From Chloroflexota bacterium (GTDB lineage Bacteria > Chloroflexota > UBA6077), in the NCBI GenBank assembly GCA_021806765.1, contig JAJZQR010000273.1:1-7170 (forward strand): a stretch of 7,170 nucleotides of DNA, given 5' to 3'. Under the pieces are notes generated by a model, which was not told the DNA's origin, ran no database searches, and saw only the letters and a list, made by a program, of their open reading frames with translations. The position numbers and the translations under genes were made by a program. This document shows, piece by piece, positions 1 to 6,201 of this stretch; position 1 is the stretch's first letter; the number at the start of each line of letters is the position of its first letter.

Positions 1-181
1 GTCTAATATCGTCCCGTGTCAATGTGAGGACGGCCACGGTCTTCCCTTCAGCAGTCACGAACTCCACCTCGAAAGTGGAACCATCTGCATACTTGTTGAC
101 AACGGTTCCGACATCTCCTAGCTTCATCCCGTGCTCATCGATCTCGTGAGTCAGGACAACTACGTGTAGTTTGCGCATCAT
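1..181 (-). CDS. DUF4926 domain protein, partial (3' end off the left edge)
   Basis: Sixty codons are visible before the window ends, starting at ATG 181 (a second ATG follows at 178). The protein begins MMRKLHVVVLTHEIDEHGM and continues with LGDVGTVVNKY, FEVEFV and AVLTL. This is the small beta-rich DUF4926 pattern: a 'hdvVvLthDipehgLkaGDvGtVV' opening, then an 'yeVEFv...gkt.alltL' strand pair. Family members are about 60-80 residues, so little should be missing. The start lies one base after the stop of the upstream DUF6883 gene. A GGAAG Shine-Dalgarno sequence at 188-192 sits six bases from the ATG, so the two genes are almost certainly co-transcribed and translationally coupled. The molecular function is unknown. 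Recurrent pairing with DUF6883 suggests a partner or antitoxin-like role, which is inference. Confidence 0.8.
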   Translation of the reverse strand, partial: MMRKLHVVVLTHEIDEHGMKLGDVGTVVNKYADGSTFEVEFVTAEGKTVAVLTLTRDDIR

Positions 182-182
182 G

Positions 183-545
183 CTATTCTTCCGGCCTCTC
201 CCTACCCGTCGGATACGCGGTCACGAAGCGCGGATGATCCTGACCCGACTCCAAGATCCAGACAGTTCGCACTTCCACCGTTTTGCCAGACGGCGTCTTC
301 AGTAACCCACGGATGACATACTTTGTACCGTGCAGCGACGATACGGTCTGTTCGGTCTCCCCTGACTCGGCCACACTCTTCAGATCCCGCTCCAGCAGCT
401 CGCTGTTCGTCTCGCCGTAGCCGAAACCACGAAAGAATCTAGCTTTGGAGCGTCCCACAGGGTGCGTCTCTGACAGCAAGTAGTCTATCAGCTTCGCTGC
501 AGGAACCTGCGCTCTTTCCCGGTTGGGAAGCCCCGCAGAGCCCAT
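183..545 (-). CDS. DUF6883 domain protein (120 aa)
   Basis: This small cytosolic protein has no signal peptide or membrane segment. It matches the DUF6883 layout as I know it: an N-terminal LPNRERAQVPAAKLIDYLL (the 'iPna..a.v...Kl.dYLL' opening), then HPVGRSKARFFRGFGY ('HpvGrsKArfF...Gy'), a Glu/Leu-rich helix, GTKYVIRGLL, VEVRTVWILE and the C-terminal strand PRFVTAYP. I chose ATG 545 over GTG 551, six bases upstream, because the AGGAG at 551-555 overlaps that GTG but sits five bases from the ATG. The stop is one base upstream of the DUF4926 gene. Biochemical activity is unknown. The domain is also remembered from the ends of large secreted or Rhs-like proteins, which would fit a toxin-like activity neutralised by the downstream partner. 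That is inference; the family assignment is more secure. Confidence 0.82.
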   Translation of the reverse strand: MGSAGLPNRERAQVPAAKLIDYLLSETHPVGRSKARFFRGFGYGETNSELLERDLKSVAESGETEQTVSSLHGTKYVIRGLLKTPSGKTVEVRTVWILESGQDHPRFVTAYPTGRERPEE

Positions 546-550
546 TCCCA

Positions 551-555
551 CTCCT
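551..555 (-). promoter_or_regulatory. Ribosome binding site that decides the DUF6883 start
   Basis: AGGAG on the minus strand lies five bases upstream of ATG 545. The alternative in-frame GTG at 549-551 overlaps this motif and could not use it, so translation should begin at 545. Confidence 0.7.
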
Positions 556-759
556 TCGCTCTGTTGCGTCTAGCCCATGTACTCCACGTCAATACCTGCA
601 GTTGTCGCTCGGTTGCCTGACATTAGTATACACGCGTGTTCACCGTCTCCAACCATCCCCACATATGATGCAAGGAGACCCCAACAGACCTCGACGTTAG
701 GCCACGACACCTCGCTATCCGCCGACTTCGGCAGCATTGTACATCGTGGTTACGCAACC

Positions 760-769
760 GCCAATTGGC
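760..769. promoter_or_regulatory. Perfect palindrome GCCAATTGGC, candidate operator
   Basis: This ten-base perfect palindrome lies in the divergent gap about 160 bases upstream of the kinase start. Its GCCAA/TTGGC half-sites also occur as the inverted repeat TTGGC-N9-GCCAA in the other divergent gap at 7026-7044. It could be a repressor or activator site, but ten-base palindromes arise by chance and no regulator gene is in the window. Confidence 0.2.
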
Positions 770-790
770 AAGCCGAGGGCCGAGGTTACC

Positions 791-823
791 ATGTCTAAGC
801 AACACGAAGATGATGTATATTAG
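791..823 (+). CDS. Possible 10-codon leader peptide ORF
   Basis: ATG 791 is preceded by GAGG at 782-785 with a five-base spacer. It opens a mini-ORF encoding MSKQHEDDVY, which ends at TAG 821-823, about 100 bases before the kinase start. The peptide has no run of one amino acid that would suggest classical attenuation, and no terminator hairpin follows. It may be translated or accidental; confidence is low. Confidence 0.12.
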   Translation: MSKQHEDDVY

Positions 824-927
824 CCGCCAGCAGGATCGGAGCGAAGGACCACGAAGCATCTCTCCAGGCCCTACCTGCGGTTCAGCAGGCTTACCCGGTT
901 CCCCATCACAGTCCGAGGAGCTGTCGA

Positions 928-2430
928 GTGATCATCAAGAACTGGGATCAGTTGACCTCTCACGGCAACCGGCCCGGGCGGGAGATCGCCCTGTCGATCC
1001 TCGAAGCGGGCCTTCAGGCGGCAGACCCCTACCAGAACACTCAGAGACTGGTCAGGATAGAGGGCCACTGGCTGCTGGTAGGCGGCCACCCCGAGATGGA
1101 CGTGTCGGGCTTCGGGGACGAGGTGATCGACCTCCGCCAGGTCCGCCACATCTACGTCATAGGCGCCGGCAAGGCGGTCCAGCGGCAGGCGAAAGCCCTA
1201 GAGGACACCCTGGGCGACAGGCTGACCGCCGGCGCCATCACCGCGAAGAAGGGCGAGGGCAGCTACCTGGAGAGGATCCAGGTCACCGAAGGGGCCCATC
1301 CGGTCCCCGACGAGGACTCCATCGCGGGCGCCCGCAGGATCGCGGAGATCGCCCGATCGGCCGGCGAGCACGACCTGGTCTTCTCCATATTCTCCGACGG
1401 AGCCTCCTCCCTCTTCCCCCTGCCTGCCCCGGGCTACACCCTGGACGACCTGCGCTCCCTCTACAAGCTGGCCATCAAGTGGGGCAATCAGGAAGTGATC
1501 GTCCGGGTGAACGTCCACTTCTCCCAGGTCAACGCCGGCAGGATCATGACCCTGATACACCCGGCCCGCAGCGTCAACCTGATCATGTGCACCGTTGGCT
1601 ACCAGCGGTGGCGCGGGCAGCTGCACACCGGCAGCAGCTTCGTGCCCTCCTGGCCGCCCGGCACCAAGAGCCTGGAGCAGTCGGTGGCCGAACTCCAAAT
1701 GGAGCCCTGGTGGAACGAGATCCCTCCCAAGATGAAGGCTGCCCTGGAGCGCCGCGACCCATCCTGCCGGATCCCCGACCTGGAGCAGTTCCGGCAGATG
1801 AGGCTCAGCTACTGGCAGCCGGTTGACTCTCAGCAAATGCTCCTGGCGGCGAAGGGGAAGGCCGAGGAGTTGGGGGTAAAGGGAGCCATCCTGGGCCTCT
1901 GGTCCCTGGCCAACGGCCACGAGGTGGCTCATCTCCTCTCTGGCATGGCCAGGCAGGTGGCCCTTCACGGCACCCCCTTCGAGCCACCGGTGGCTCTCCT
2001 CTCCACCGGCGAACTCTCGGTTCCTGTGGGCACGACCACCGGGATTGGGGGCCGCAACCAGGAGTTCGTCCTGGAGACGGCGCAGCGGCTGGGAGCCGTC
2101 CCGGGGTGGGCACTGGAGAACGGGCTGGGGGTCGGGAGGGAGATGGTGATCGCCTCGGTGGACTCCGACGGCACCGACGGCCCCGGCACCCAGTTCAACC
2201 ACGACGCCCCCGAGGGGTTCCGCTGTATGGCCGGCGGGATAGCCGGCGGCGAAACCCTGGATCGGGCCCGGGGGTTGGGGATCGACCTGGCAGTCGAGCT
2301 GAGAAATCACAACTCCAGCCTGCCCCTGTGGCGGCTGGAGGACGGGATATACACCGGCAACACGGGAACCTGTGTGGGCGATCTGCGGGTCATCTTGATA
2401 CCCAAACGCTACGACGGGGAGGACAGATAA
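928..2430 (+). CDS. Divergent glycerate 2-kinase-family (DUF4147/MOFRL) protein
   Basis: The family phosphorylates D-glycerate to 2-phosphoglycerate with ATP in the cytosol. The 500-residue length is somewhat long for it (usually about 420-460). The GTG start is supported by AGGAG at 916-920, seven bases upstream. The N-terminal DUF4147 domain shows GAGKA at 79-83 (K82, equivalent to the family's active-site Lys), EGAHPVPDEDSIAGARRI at 121-138 and SDGASSLFPLPAPG at 156-169. The C-terminal MOFRL domain shows LSTGE at 358-362, GGRNQEFVL at 374-382 (R376), DSDGTDGPG at 412-420 and TGNTGTCVGDLRVIL at 476-490. The usual middle motif SDVxGDD...IaSGPT is replaced by CTVGYQRWRGQLHTGSS at 221-237, and the normal RKHLSxxKGG by NVHFSQVNAG at 195-204. 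Family membership is firm; the substrate is not. The enolase-like gene follows one base after the stop. Confidence 0.85.
   Translation: MIIKNWDQLTSHGNRPGREIALSILEAGLQAADPYQNTQRLVRIEGHWLLVGGHPEMDVSGFGDEVIDLRQVRHIYVIGAGKAVQRQAKALEDTLGDRLTAGAITAKKGEGSYLERIQVTEGAHPVPDEDSIAGARRIAEIARSAGEHDLVFSIFSDGASSLFPLPAPGYTLDDLRSLYKLAIKWGNQEVIVRVNVHFSQVNAGRIMTLIHPARSVNLIMCTVGYQRWRGQLHTGSSFVPSWPPGTKSLEQSVAELQMEPWWNEIPPKMKAALERRDPSCRIPDLEQFRQMRLSYWQPVDSQQMLLAAKGKAEELGVKGAILGLWSLANGHEVAHLLSGMARQVALHGTPFEPPVALLSTGELSVPVGTTTGIGGRNQEFVLETAQRLGAVPGWALENGLGVGREMVIASVDSDGTDGPGTQFNHDAPEGFRCMAGGIAGGETLDRARGLGIDLAVELRNHNSSLPLWRLEDGIYTGNTGTCVGDLRVILIPKRYDGEDR
2416..2422 (+). promoter_or_regulatory. Ribosome binding site of the enolase-like gene, inside the kinase 3' end
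   Basis: GGGGAGG sits within the last codons of the kinase gene, nine bases before GTG 2432. The kinase stop TAA is at 2428-2430, so a single base separates stop and start. This arrangement indicates translational coupling and near-stoichiometric production of the two proteins. Confidence 0.7.
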
Positions 2431-2431
2431 G

Positions 2432-3724
2432 GTGGGCTCTAAGATCCAGAGTGTAACGGCCAGAGAGGAGTTCGCCCTGCGGGGCAACGTCCGGCTCCAG
2501 GTCACCGTCACCACCGACGACGGTGCCGCAGGCACATCGACGCCCGAGGTGGGGATCTCCACCGGCAAGTACGAGGCCGAGTTCGTCCTGGACGGCGGCG
2601 AGCGCTACGAGGGCATGGGGGTTCTGAAGGCCGCCGAGAACATCAATACGGTGATCGGCCCGGCCCTGGTGGGTATGGACGTCACCCACCAGCGGGAGAT
2701 CGACGCCCTGATGAGGGAACTGGACGGCACACCCAACAAGGGCCGGCTGGGAGCCAACGCCATCGTGGGGGTCTCCCTGGCGGTGATCAAGGCCGCCGCC
2801 AACAGCAGCGGCCTGCCCCTCTACCAGTACATCGGCGGCCCAAACGCCTGCGTCCTGCCGATCCCCATCGTGGGCGGCGGGTCGGCCGGCCGATACCGGG
2901 ACCCGGGCAAGGACCGCTGGTTCAAGCCCAGCTTCCACTTCGTGGGGTACGGTGCGGGCAGCTACTCGGCGGCCATGTACGACTGCTGGCGGGCCAATCG
3001 GGAGTTGAGCCGGCTCGCGGAGGAGAAGTACGGCCACAACGTCCGGCAGTACTCGGGGATCAGCTCGGTCTTCACCAGCGGCTTGAACCTGGCGGGAGTG
3101 CTGCGGGACGATCGGGAGTACCTGGACCTGATGGCCGAGGCGATCACCCGGTGCGAACTGGAGGACAGGGTCGGTCTCTACTACGACGCCGCGGCCGGCT
3201 GCTACTACGAGCCGGAGATCGACCGCTACGTGGGGCTTTTCTCCGAGGGGGAGAAGACGCGGGACGAGCTGTTGAAGGTGTACCAGGAGCACGTCGCCAC
3301 CTATCCCCTCCTCTCCATCGAGGACCCATTCCACGAGGAGGACTTCGAGGGCCACGCCCAGGCCACTCGAGAGCTGGGGATCGAGATCGTGGGGGACGAC
3401 CTGTTCACCACCAACGCCCAGCGGCTGAAGGAGGGGGTCGCCGCCGGGGCTGGCAACTCCATGGTGCTGAAGATCACCCAGGTCGGCACCGTCAGCGAGG
3501 CGCTGGAGGCGGCCGAGACGTGCCAGCTGAACGGCTACAACGTCCACCCCTGCGGCAGTCGGGGCGACCTGGACAGCCTCGGGGACTTCGCCGTGGGGCT
3601 GAACGCCGGCCAGGTGCGGGGCTGCGACCAGAACCGGATGCTGGCCATCGAGCGGGAATTGGGGACGAATGCCCGCTGGCTCGGCAAGGCATTCTTCAAG
3701 GGGAGCAGGAACCGCACCGCGTAG
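2432..3724 (+). CDS. Enolase-family protein with altered active site
   Basis: Enolase interconverts 2-phosphoglycerate and phosphoenolpyruvate. This 430-residue protein has the full enolase length and order: an N-terminal domain with GISTGKYEA at 41-49, ELDGTPNKGRLGANAIVGVS at 96-115 and GLPLYQYIGGPNA at 127-139, then the barrel. Expected metal ligands are present: D252 (YYDAAAG), E297 (SIEDPF) and the GDD at 321-323. The base Lys is K347 (VLKITQVGT). However, the loop holding His and Glu in NGGAHADNN...FQEFM reads GGGSAGRYR...FKPSFHF (148-170), and GDEGGFAPN reads YSGISSVFTSGLN (207-219), so both catalytic Glu residues and the loop His are missing. SHRSGETED is replaced by VHPCGSRGDLD (371-381). 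The segment after NAGQ (391-394) is about ten residues shorter than usual. It is therefore probably not a housekeeping enolase; a paralogue acting on a related phospho-acid, or a binding protein, is more likely. Confidence 0.85.
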   Translation: MGSKIQSVTAREEFALRGNVRLQVTVTTDDGAAGTSTPEVGISTGKYEAEFVLDGGERYEGMGVLKAAENINTVIGPALVGMDVTHQREIDALMRELDGTPNKGRLGANAIVGVSLAVIKAAANSSGLPLYQYIGGPNACVLPIPIVGGGSAGRYRDPGKDRWFKPSFHFVGYGAGSYSAAMYDCWRANRELSRLAEEKYGHNVRQYSGISSVFTSGLNLAGVLRDDREYLDLMAEAITRCELEDRVGLYYDAAAGCYYEPEIDRYVGLFSEGEKTRDELLKVYQEHVATYPLLSIEDPFHEEDFEGHAQATRELGIEIVGDDLFTTNAQRLKEGVAAGAGNSMVLKITQVGTVSEALEAAETCQLNGYNVHPCGSRGDLDSLGDFAVGLNAGQVRGCDQNRMLAIERELGTNARWLGKAFFKGSRNRTA

Positions 3725-3733
3725 AGGTAGATC

Positions 3734-3838
3734 CCCTCTCCCCTTGGGAGAGGGTCAGGGTGAGGGCTCCTTGTCTGCCATCGTGAGAGCCCTCACCCGC
3801 CCTCGCTTCGCTCGACCGGCCTCTCCCAGAGGGAGAGG
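3734..3838. repeat. Dispersed palindromic (REP/MITE-like) repeat, two inverted arms
   Basis: Arm A has CCCTCTCCC at 3734-3742, loop CTT, and GGGAGAGGG at 3746-3754, then GTCAGGGTGAGGGCTC up to 3769. Arm B is inverted: GAGCCCTCACC at 3787-3797 and a hairpin CCTCTCCC-AGA-GGGAGAGG at 3820-3838. GGTGAGGGCTC at 3759-3769 pairs perfectly over 11 bases with 3787-3797 across a 17-base loop. The two arms have the same architecture in opposite orientation, so the whole can fold into one cruciform with side hairpins. This CCCTCTCCC/GGGAGAGGG/GGTGAGGG motif is a widespread intergenic bacterial repeat family. It begins ten bases after the enolase-like stop and could act as an RNA stabiliser or transcription stop. 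Confidence 0.75.
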
Positions 3839-3905
3839 CGTTACGGGTCCGCCACACAATTCTGAGATCGCTTCCCGCCGAGGGTGTGCCACCCCCTTCC
3901 CCGAC

Positions 3906-3929
3906 CCTTCCCCCATCCGAGGGGGAAGG
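3906..3929. repeat. Second palindromic hairpin, possible terminator of the minus-strand operon
   Basis: CCTTCCCCC at 3906-3914 and GGGGGAAGG at 3921-3929 form a perfect nine-base stem around the loop ATCCGA. It lies about 77 bases downstream of the nitrilase stop in that gene's direction. It resembles another intergenic repeat type and may help end transcription from the minus strand. There is no U-tract, so this role is unproven. Confidence 0.5.
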
Positions 3930-4005
3930 TAGGCAATCCCCCTGCCCCCCTTTGTGATGGCCGCCACGATCTTTCCCGCCGCCACGGCCTCGCGCACCCT
4001 TCCGA

Positions 4006-4806
4006 CTATCTATTCGACCCTGGGAGGCTTACCATAAACCTTCTGTGCAGGAGTGAAGGGAGCTTGGCACGAGCTTCCTCGATCCTTTTCCGATCGACCT
4101 CGCCCCGGAGCAATCCCTCCTCTTCCCCAGCCCTGGCTATTACGACCCCCATGGGATCCACTATCATGCTGGAGCCGGAGTAGATGTTGCCAACCTGGTC
4201 GGCGGCCAGCAGATAGACGGTGTTTTCGATGGCCCGAGCCCGGACCATCACCTCCCAGTGTGCTTCCTTCAGCAGGCCATGCACCCAGCCTGCGGGCAGG
4301 ACGATGGCTTCCGCCCCTTCGTCCACCAGTCGCCGGCCCAATTCCGGGAACCTGACATCGTAGCAGGTCATCACCCCGAGCTTGAGACCTCCCAGCTCGA
4401 AGGTCAATACAGACCCCGACCCAGGTTGGATTCTGTCGGATTCCCTGTGGCCGAATGCGTCAAACAGGTGGATCTTGCGGTAGTAGCCAAGGAGTGATCC
4501 GTCAGGGCCCAGAGCCGCGACGGTATTGTAAACACGGCTGCCCTCACCCGGTTCGAACATGCCGAACACTATGGCGATGCCCGATTCTCGCGCCACGTCT
4601 TTCAGTTGCTGCACAAACGGACCGTCAACCGGCTCCGCAACCGGCGACAGCATTTCCCCGGGGTCCCCGAAGTGCACCATGGCGCCCTCCGGAAAGACGA
4701 TTAGATCGTCTCCCGCTGAGGCTGCCCTCGCGGCCATGCGGCGCATCTTCTCCAGGTTCTCCGCTTTGTTGCGGCTGGTGGTGATCTGGCCAAGGGCGAC
4801 ACGCAT
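4006..4806 (-). CDS. Nitrilase-superfamily carbon-nitrogen hydrolase (266 aa)
   Basis: This cytosolic amidase-type enzyme hydrolyses a C-N bond through a Glu-Lys-Cys triad. The triad is visible: E40 in VFPEG, K111 in YYRKIHLFD and C148 in MTCYDVRFPEL, with the second conserved Glu near E122 (GHRESD). The length and C-terminal features (MIVDPMG at 214-220, EEARAKLPSLLHRR at 243-256) match the Nit1/Nit2 (omega-amidase or deaminated-glutathione amidase) and N-carbamoyl/aliphatic amidase branches better than true nitrilases. The substrate cannot be read from sequence. ATG 4806 has GGAGG at 4815-4819, eight bases away. The gene is third in its operon, 21 bases after the permease stop, suggesting that it acts on the transported compound or a derivative such as an alpha-keto amide. 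Confidence 0.88.
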   Translation of the reverse strand: MRVALGQITTSRNKAENLEKMRRMAARAASAGDDLIVFPEGAMVHFGDPGEMLSPVAEPVDGPFVQQLKDVARESGIAIVFGMFEPGEGSRVYNTVAALGPDGSLLGYYRKIHLFDAFGHRESDRIQPGSGSVLTFELGGLKLGVMTCYDVRFPELGRRLVDEGAEAIVLPAGWVHGLLKEAHWEVMVRARAIENTVYLLAADQVGNIYSGSSMIVDPMGVVIARAGEEEGLLRGEVDRKRIEEARAKLPSLLHRRFMVSLPGSNR

Positions 4807-4827
4807 TGCATTAACCTCCAGGGAGAT

Positions 4828-6201
4828 CTAGTGGTCAGACAGCGGGGCCAAAGGCCGCTCCGGATGGACAAACAACCAGAGCACGGCTCCACACGCACCC
4901 GCCAGAGCCATGATCAGGAGGGCGTTGGTCCAATTGGTGGTTAGCCCAACCAGCAACGCCGTGAAAATGGGGCCGAGCGCACCCGCGAAGTTGCCCCAGA
5001 AGTTGGTCCAACCGGCTACAGAACCGGTGAAAGTCGCGCTCAGGTCCTGGGTAGCGGACCAGATGGAAACCTGAGTCAGGCCGATGGCTCCCAGCGAGAT
5101 CATCAGGAAGACGATGAGGAGGACAGGGTTGGTCGCCCTGGACCCCAGGATCAGGAAGGCCGCGCTGATGATGAACCCCGCCATCGCCAGGGGCACCCTT
5201 GCTGCCCACTTCGACTGGGTCCGCCGGTAGATGGAGTCGGCAAGGGCTCCACTAACGAAGACCATCACAAAGAGGGCCACCCAGGGCAGCGAGGAAGCGA
5301 AGCCCATGGCGGTCAGGGAGAAGTGCCGGTCCCTGATCAGATATGTTGGCAGCCAGGTCACATAGAAGCTCTGGATCAGGATCAGGAAGAAGTACTGGAG
5401 GCCAATTGCCCAGAACTGAGGGCTCCTGATGAACCTCCCCCATGCAGACACCCCCCCTTCCGCCACCATTGGCGACAGCTGTCCGCGATCGATGTACTCG
5501 GCTTCGGCCCGGCTCATGTGAGGAGAGTCCCCCGGCCTGTCCCGGAAGAAATGCCACCACAGGGCAGCGGTGAGGAATCCCACGACCCCGTAGATGTAGA
5601 AGGCCCACTGCCATCCAAGAGTCTGGACGATGGCTACCGTGAGCGGAGCGCCGATGATGGGACCCAGATACAGTCCGCCCAGCAGGATCGAGTTAGCCTT
5701 GGACCGCTCCGCGTCGGGAAACCAGCGCCGGATGGCGTATACCGAACTGGGCCAGTCGGCTGCCTGACCGAGCCCTAGCAGCCCTCTTATGGCGACGAAG
5801 GAAGCGACGCTGAAGCCGACGGGCGTGAGCAGCGTGAACACCGACCACCAGCCGTTGGCGAAGGTCAGCAGCTTACGAGCGCCGAACCGCTCCGCTAGCA
5901 GGCCGCCAGGAACTTGCAGGAAGCTATAGGTCCAGGCGAAGCTGGTCAAGATCAACGACATCTGGAACAGGGAGAACTGGAACTGACGCTGGATTATCGG
6001 AGCAGAGACGACCATATTGGTGCGATCCAGCGACATTACGAAGGTGAGTGGAAACAGGATCAGTGCCATTATGGTCCATCGTATGCCACCCACTCTCGCC
6101 TTCGCGCCCACCGGAGCATCAGAACTGTGTACCAACTTCAGGGAATCAGCACTGGGCACTTTTCCCCTGGGATCAGGCTTTGGCAGTGTCGAATCAGCCA
6201 T
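4828..6201 (-). CDS. MFS permease, anion:cation symporter (ACS) type
   Basis: This 457-residue inner-membrane permease has about 12 hydrophobic segments (TM1 near 41-60, TM6 near 196-217, TM7 near 264-285, TM12 near 424-446). A hydrophilic central loop spans about 218-260 and the N-terminal cytosolic tail is about 38 residues. ACS-family signatures are SLDRTNM at 57-63, GGLLAERFGARK at 99-110, RGLLGLGQAADWPSS at 139-153 (Gln where many members have Glu) and WFPDAERSKAN at 160-170. Relatives carry organic anions such as hexuronates, glucarate, tartrate or phthalate, driven by H+ or Na+. The frame stays open to 6390, but ATG 6201 has a strong GGAAGGAG at 6208-6215, six bases away. The 63-residue extension is Arg/Pro-rich and overlaps the RraA-like gene. 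The true start overlaps the upstream stop by eight bases (ATGGCTGA), so translation is coupled. Confidence 0.9.
   Translation of the reverse strand: MADSTLPKPDPRGKVPSADSLKLVHSSDAPVGAKARVGGIRWTIMALILFPLTFVMSLDRTNMVVSAPIIQRQFQFSLFQMSLILTSFAWTYSFLQVPGGLLAERFGARKLLTFANGWWSVFTLLTPVGFSVASFVAIRGLLGLGQAADWPSSVYAIRRWFPDAERSKANSILLGGLYLGPIIGAPLTVAIVQTLGWQWAFYIYGVVGFLTAALWWHFFRDRPGDSPHMSRAEAEYIDRGQLSPMVAEGGVSAWGRFIRSPQFWAIGLQYFFLILIQSFYVTWLPTYLIRDRHFSLTAMGFASSLPWVALFVMVFVSGALADSIYRRTQSKWAARVPLAMAGFIISAAFLILGSRATNPVLLIVFLMISLGAIGLTQVSIWSATQDLSATFTGSVAGWTNFWGNFAGALGPIFTALLVGLTTNWTNALLIMALAGACGAVLWLFVHPERPLAPLSDH

Larger units (their letters stand above)
546..927. other. Divergent intergenic region, no convincing gene
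   Basis: These 382 bases separate the minus-strand DUF6883 unit from the plus-strand kinase/enolase unit, so both promoters should lie here. Open frames in it (for example from 577) lack a ribosome site and family-like protein features. On the plus strand there is a TATATT at 816-821 that could be a -10 element, but no good -35 stands at the right distance. A TTGACG reading leftward at 592-587 is a possible -35 for the DUF genes, again without a good -10. Other small structures are GCCGA-CT-TCGGC at 721-732 and the GCCAATTGGC palindrome listed separately. No clear riboswitch or terminator was seen. Confidence 0.5.
3725..4005. other. Convergent intergenic gap rich in palindromes
   Basis: This gap separates the convergent enolase-like and nitrilase genes. 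It holds three strong GC-rich hairpins and an inverted repeat, listed separately, and no gene. Open frames through it are low-complexity Pro/Arg/Gly readings of the repeats. A stretch at about 3925-3997 on the minus strand reads like REAVAAGKIVAAITKGG, which looks protein-like but has no ribosome site and enters the repeats. No tract of T residues follows any hairpin, so intrinsic termination would be atypical. Confidence 0.6.

Noticed and set aside
577..798. Plus-strand frame of 73 codons in the left divergent gap
   Set aside because: There is no ribosome binding site before its ATG and no recognisable domain, and its composition is irregular.
765..1826. Plus-strand frame of 353 codons overlapping the kinase
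   Set aside because: It is Arg/Pro/Gly-rich frame-shifted reading of the kinase; the kinase frame carries all conserved motifs.
1198..2568. Long minus-strand open frame of 456 codons opposite the kinase gene
   Set aside because: It has a Gly/Pro/Val/His-rich composition typical of the antisense of GC-rich coding DNA and no recognisable motifs. It covers a gene with clear family signatures.
2390..3547. Long minus-strand open frame opposite the enolase-like gene
   Set aside because: It is an antisense reading of a strongly supported gene, with no family-like motifs and no plausible ribosome site.
3734..3929. CRISPR array
   Set aside because: The repeated motifs are inverted palindromes with no regular direct repeats and no unique spacers.
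3755..3997. Minus-strand frame in the convergent gap beginning REAVAAGKIVAAITKGG
   Set aside because: The first part looks protein-like, but the frame runs into palindromic repeats and has no ribosome site. It may be a relic, but I cannot support a gene.
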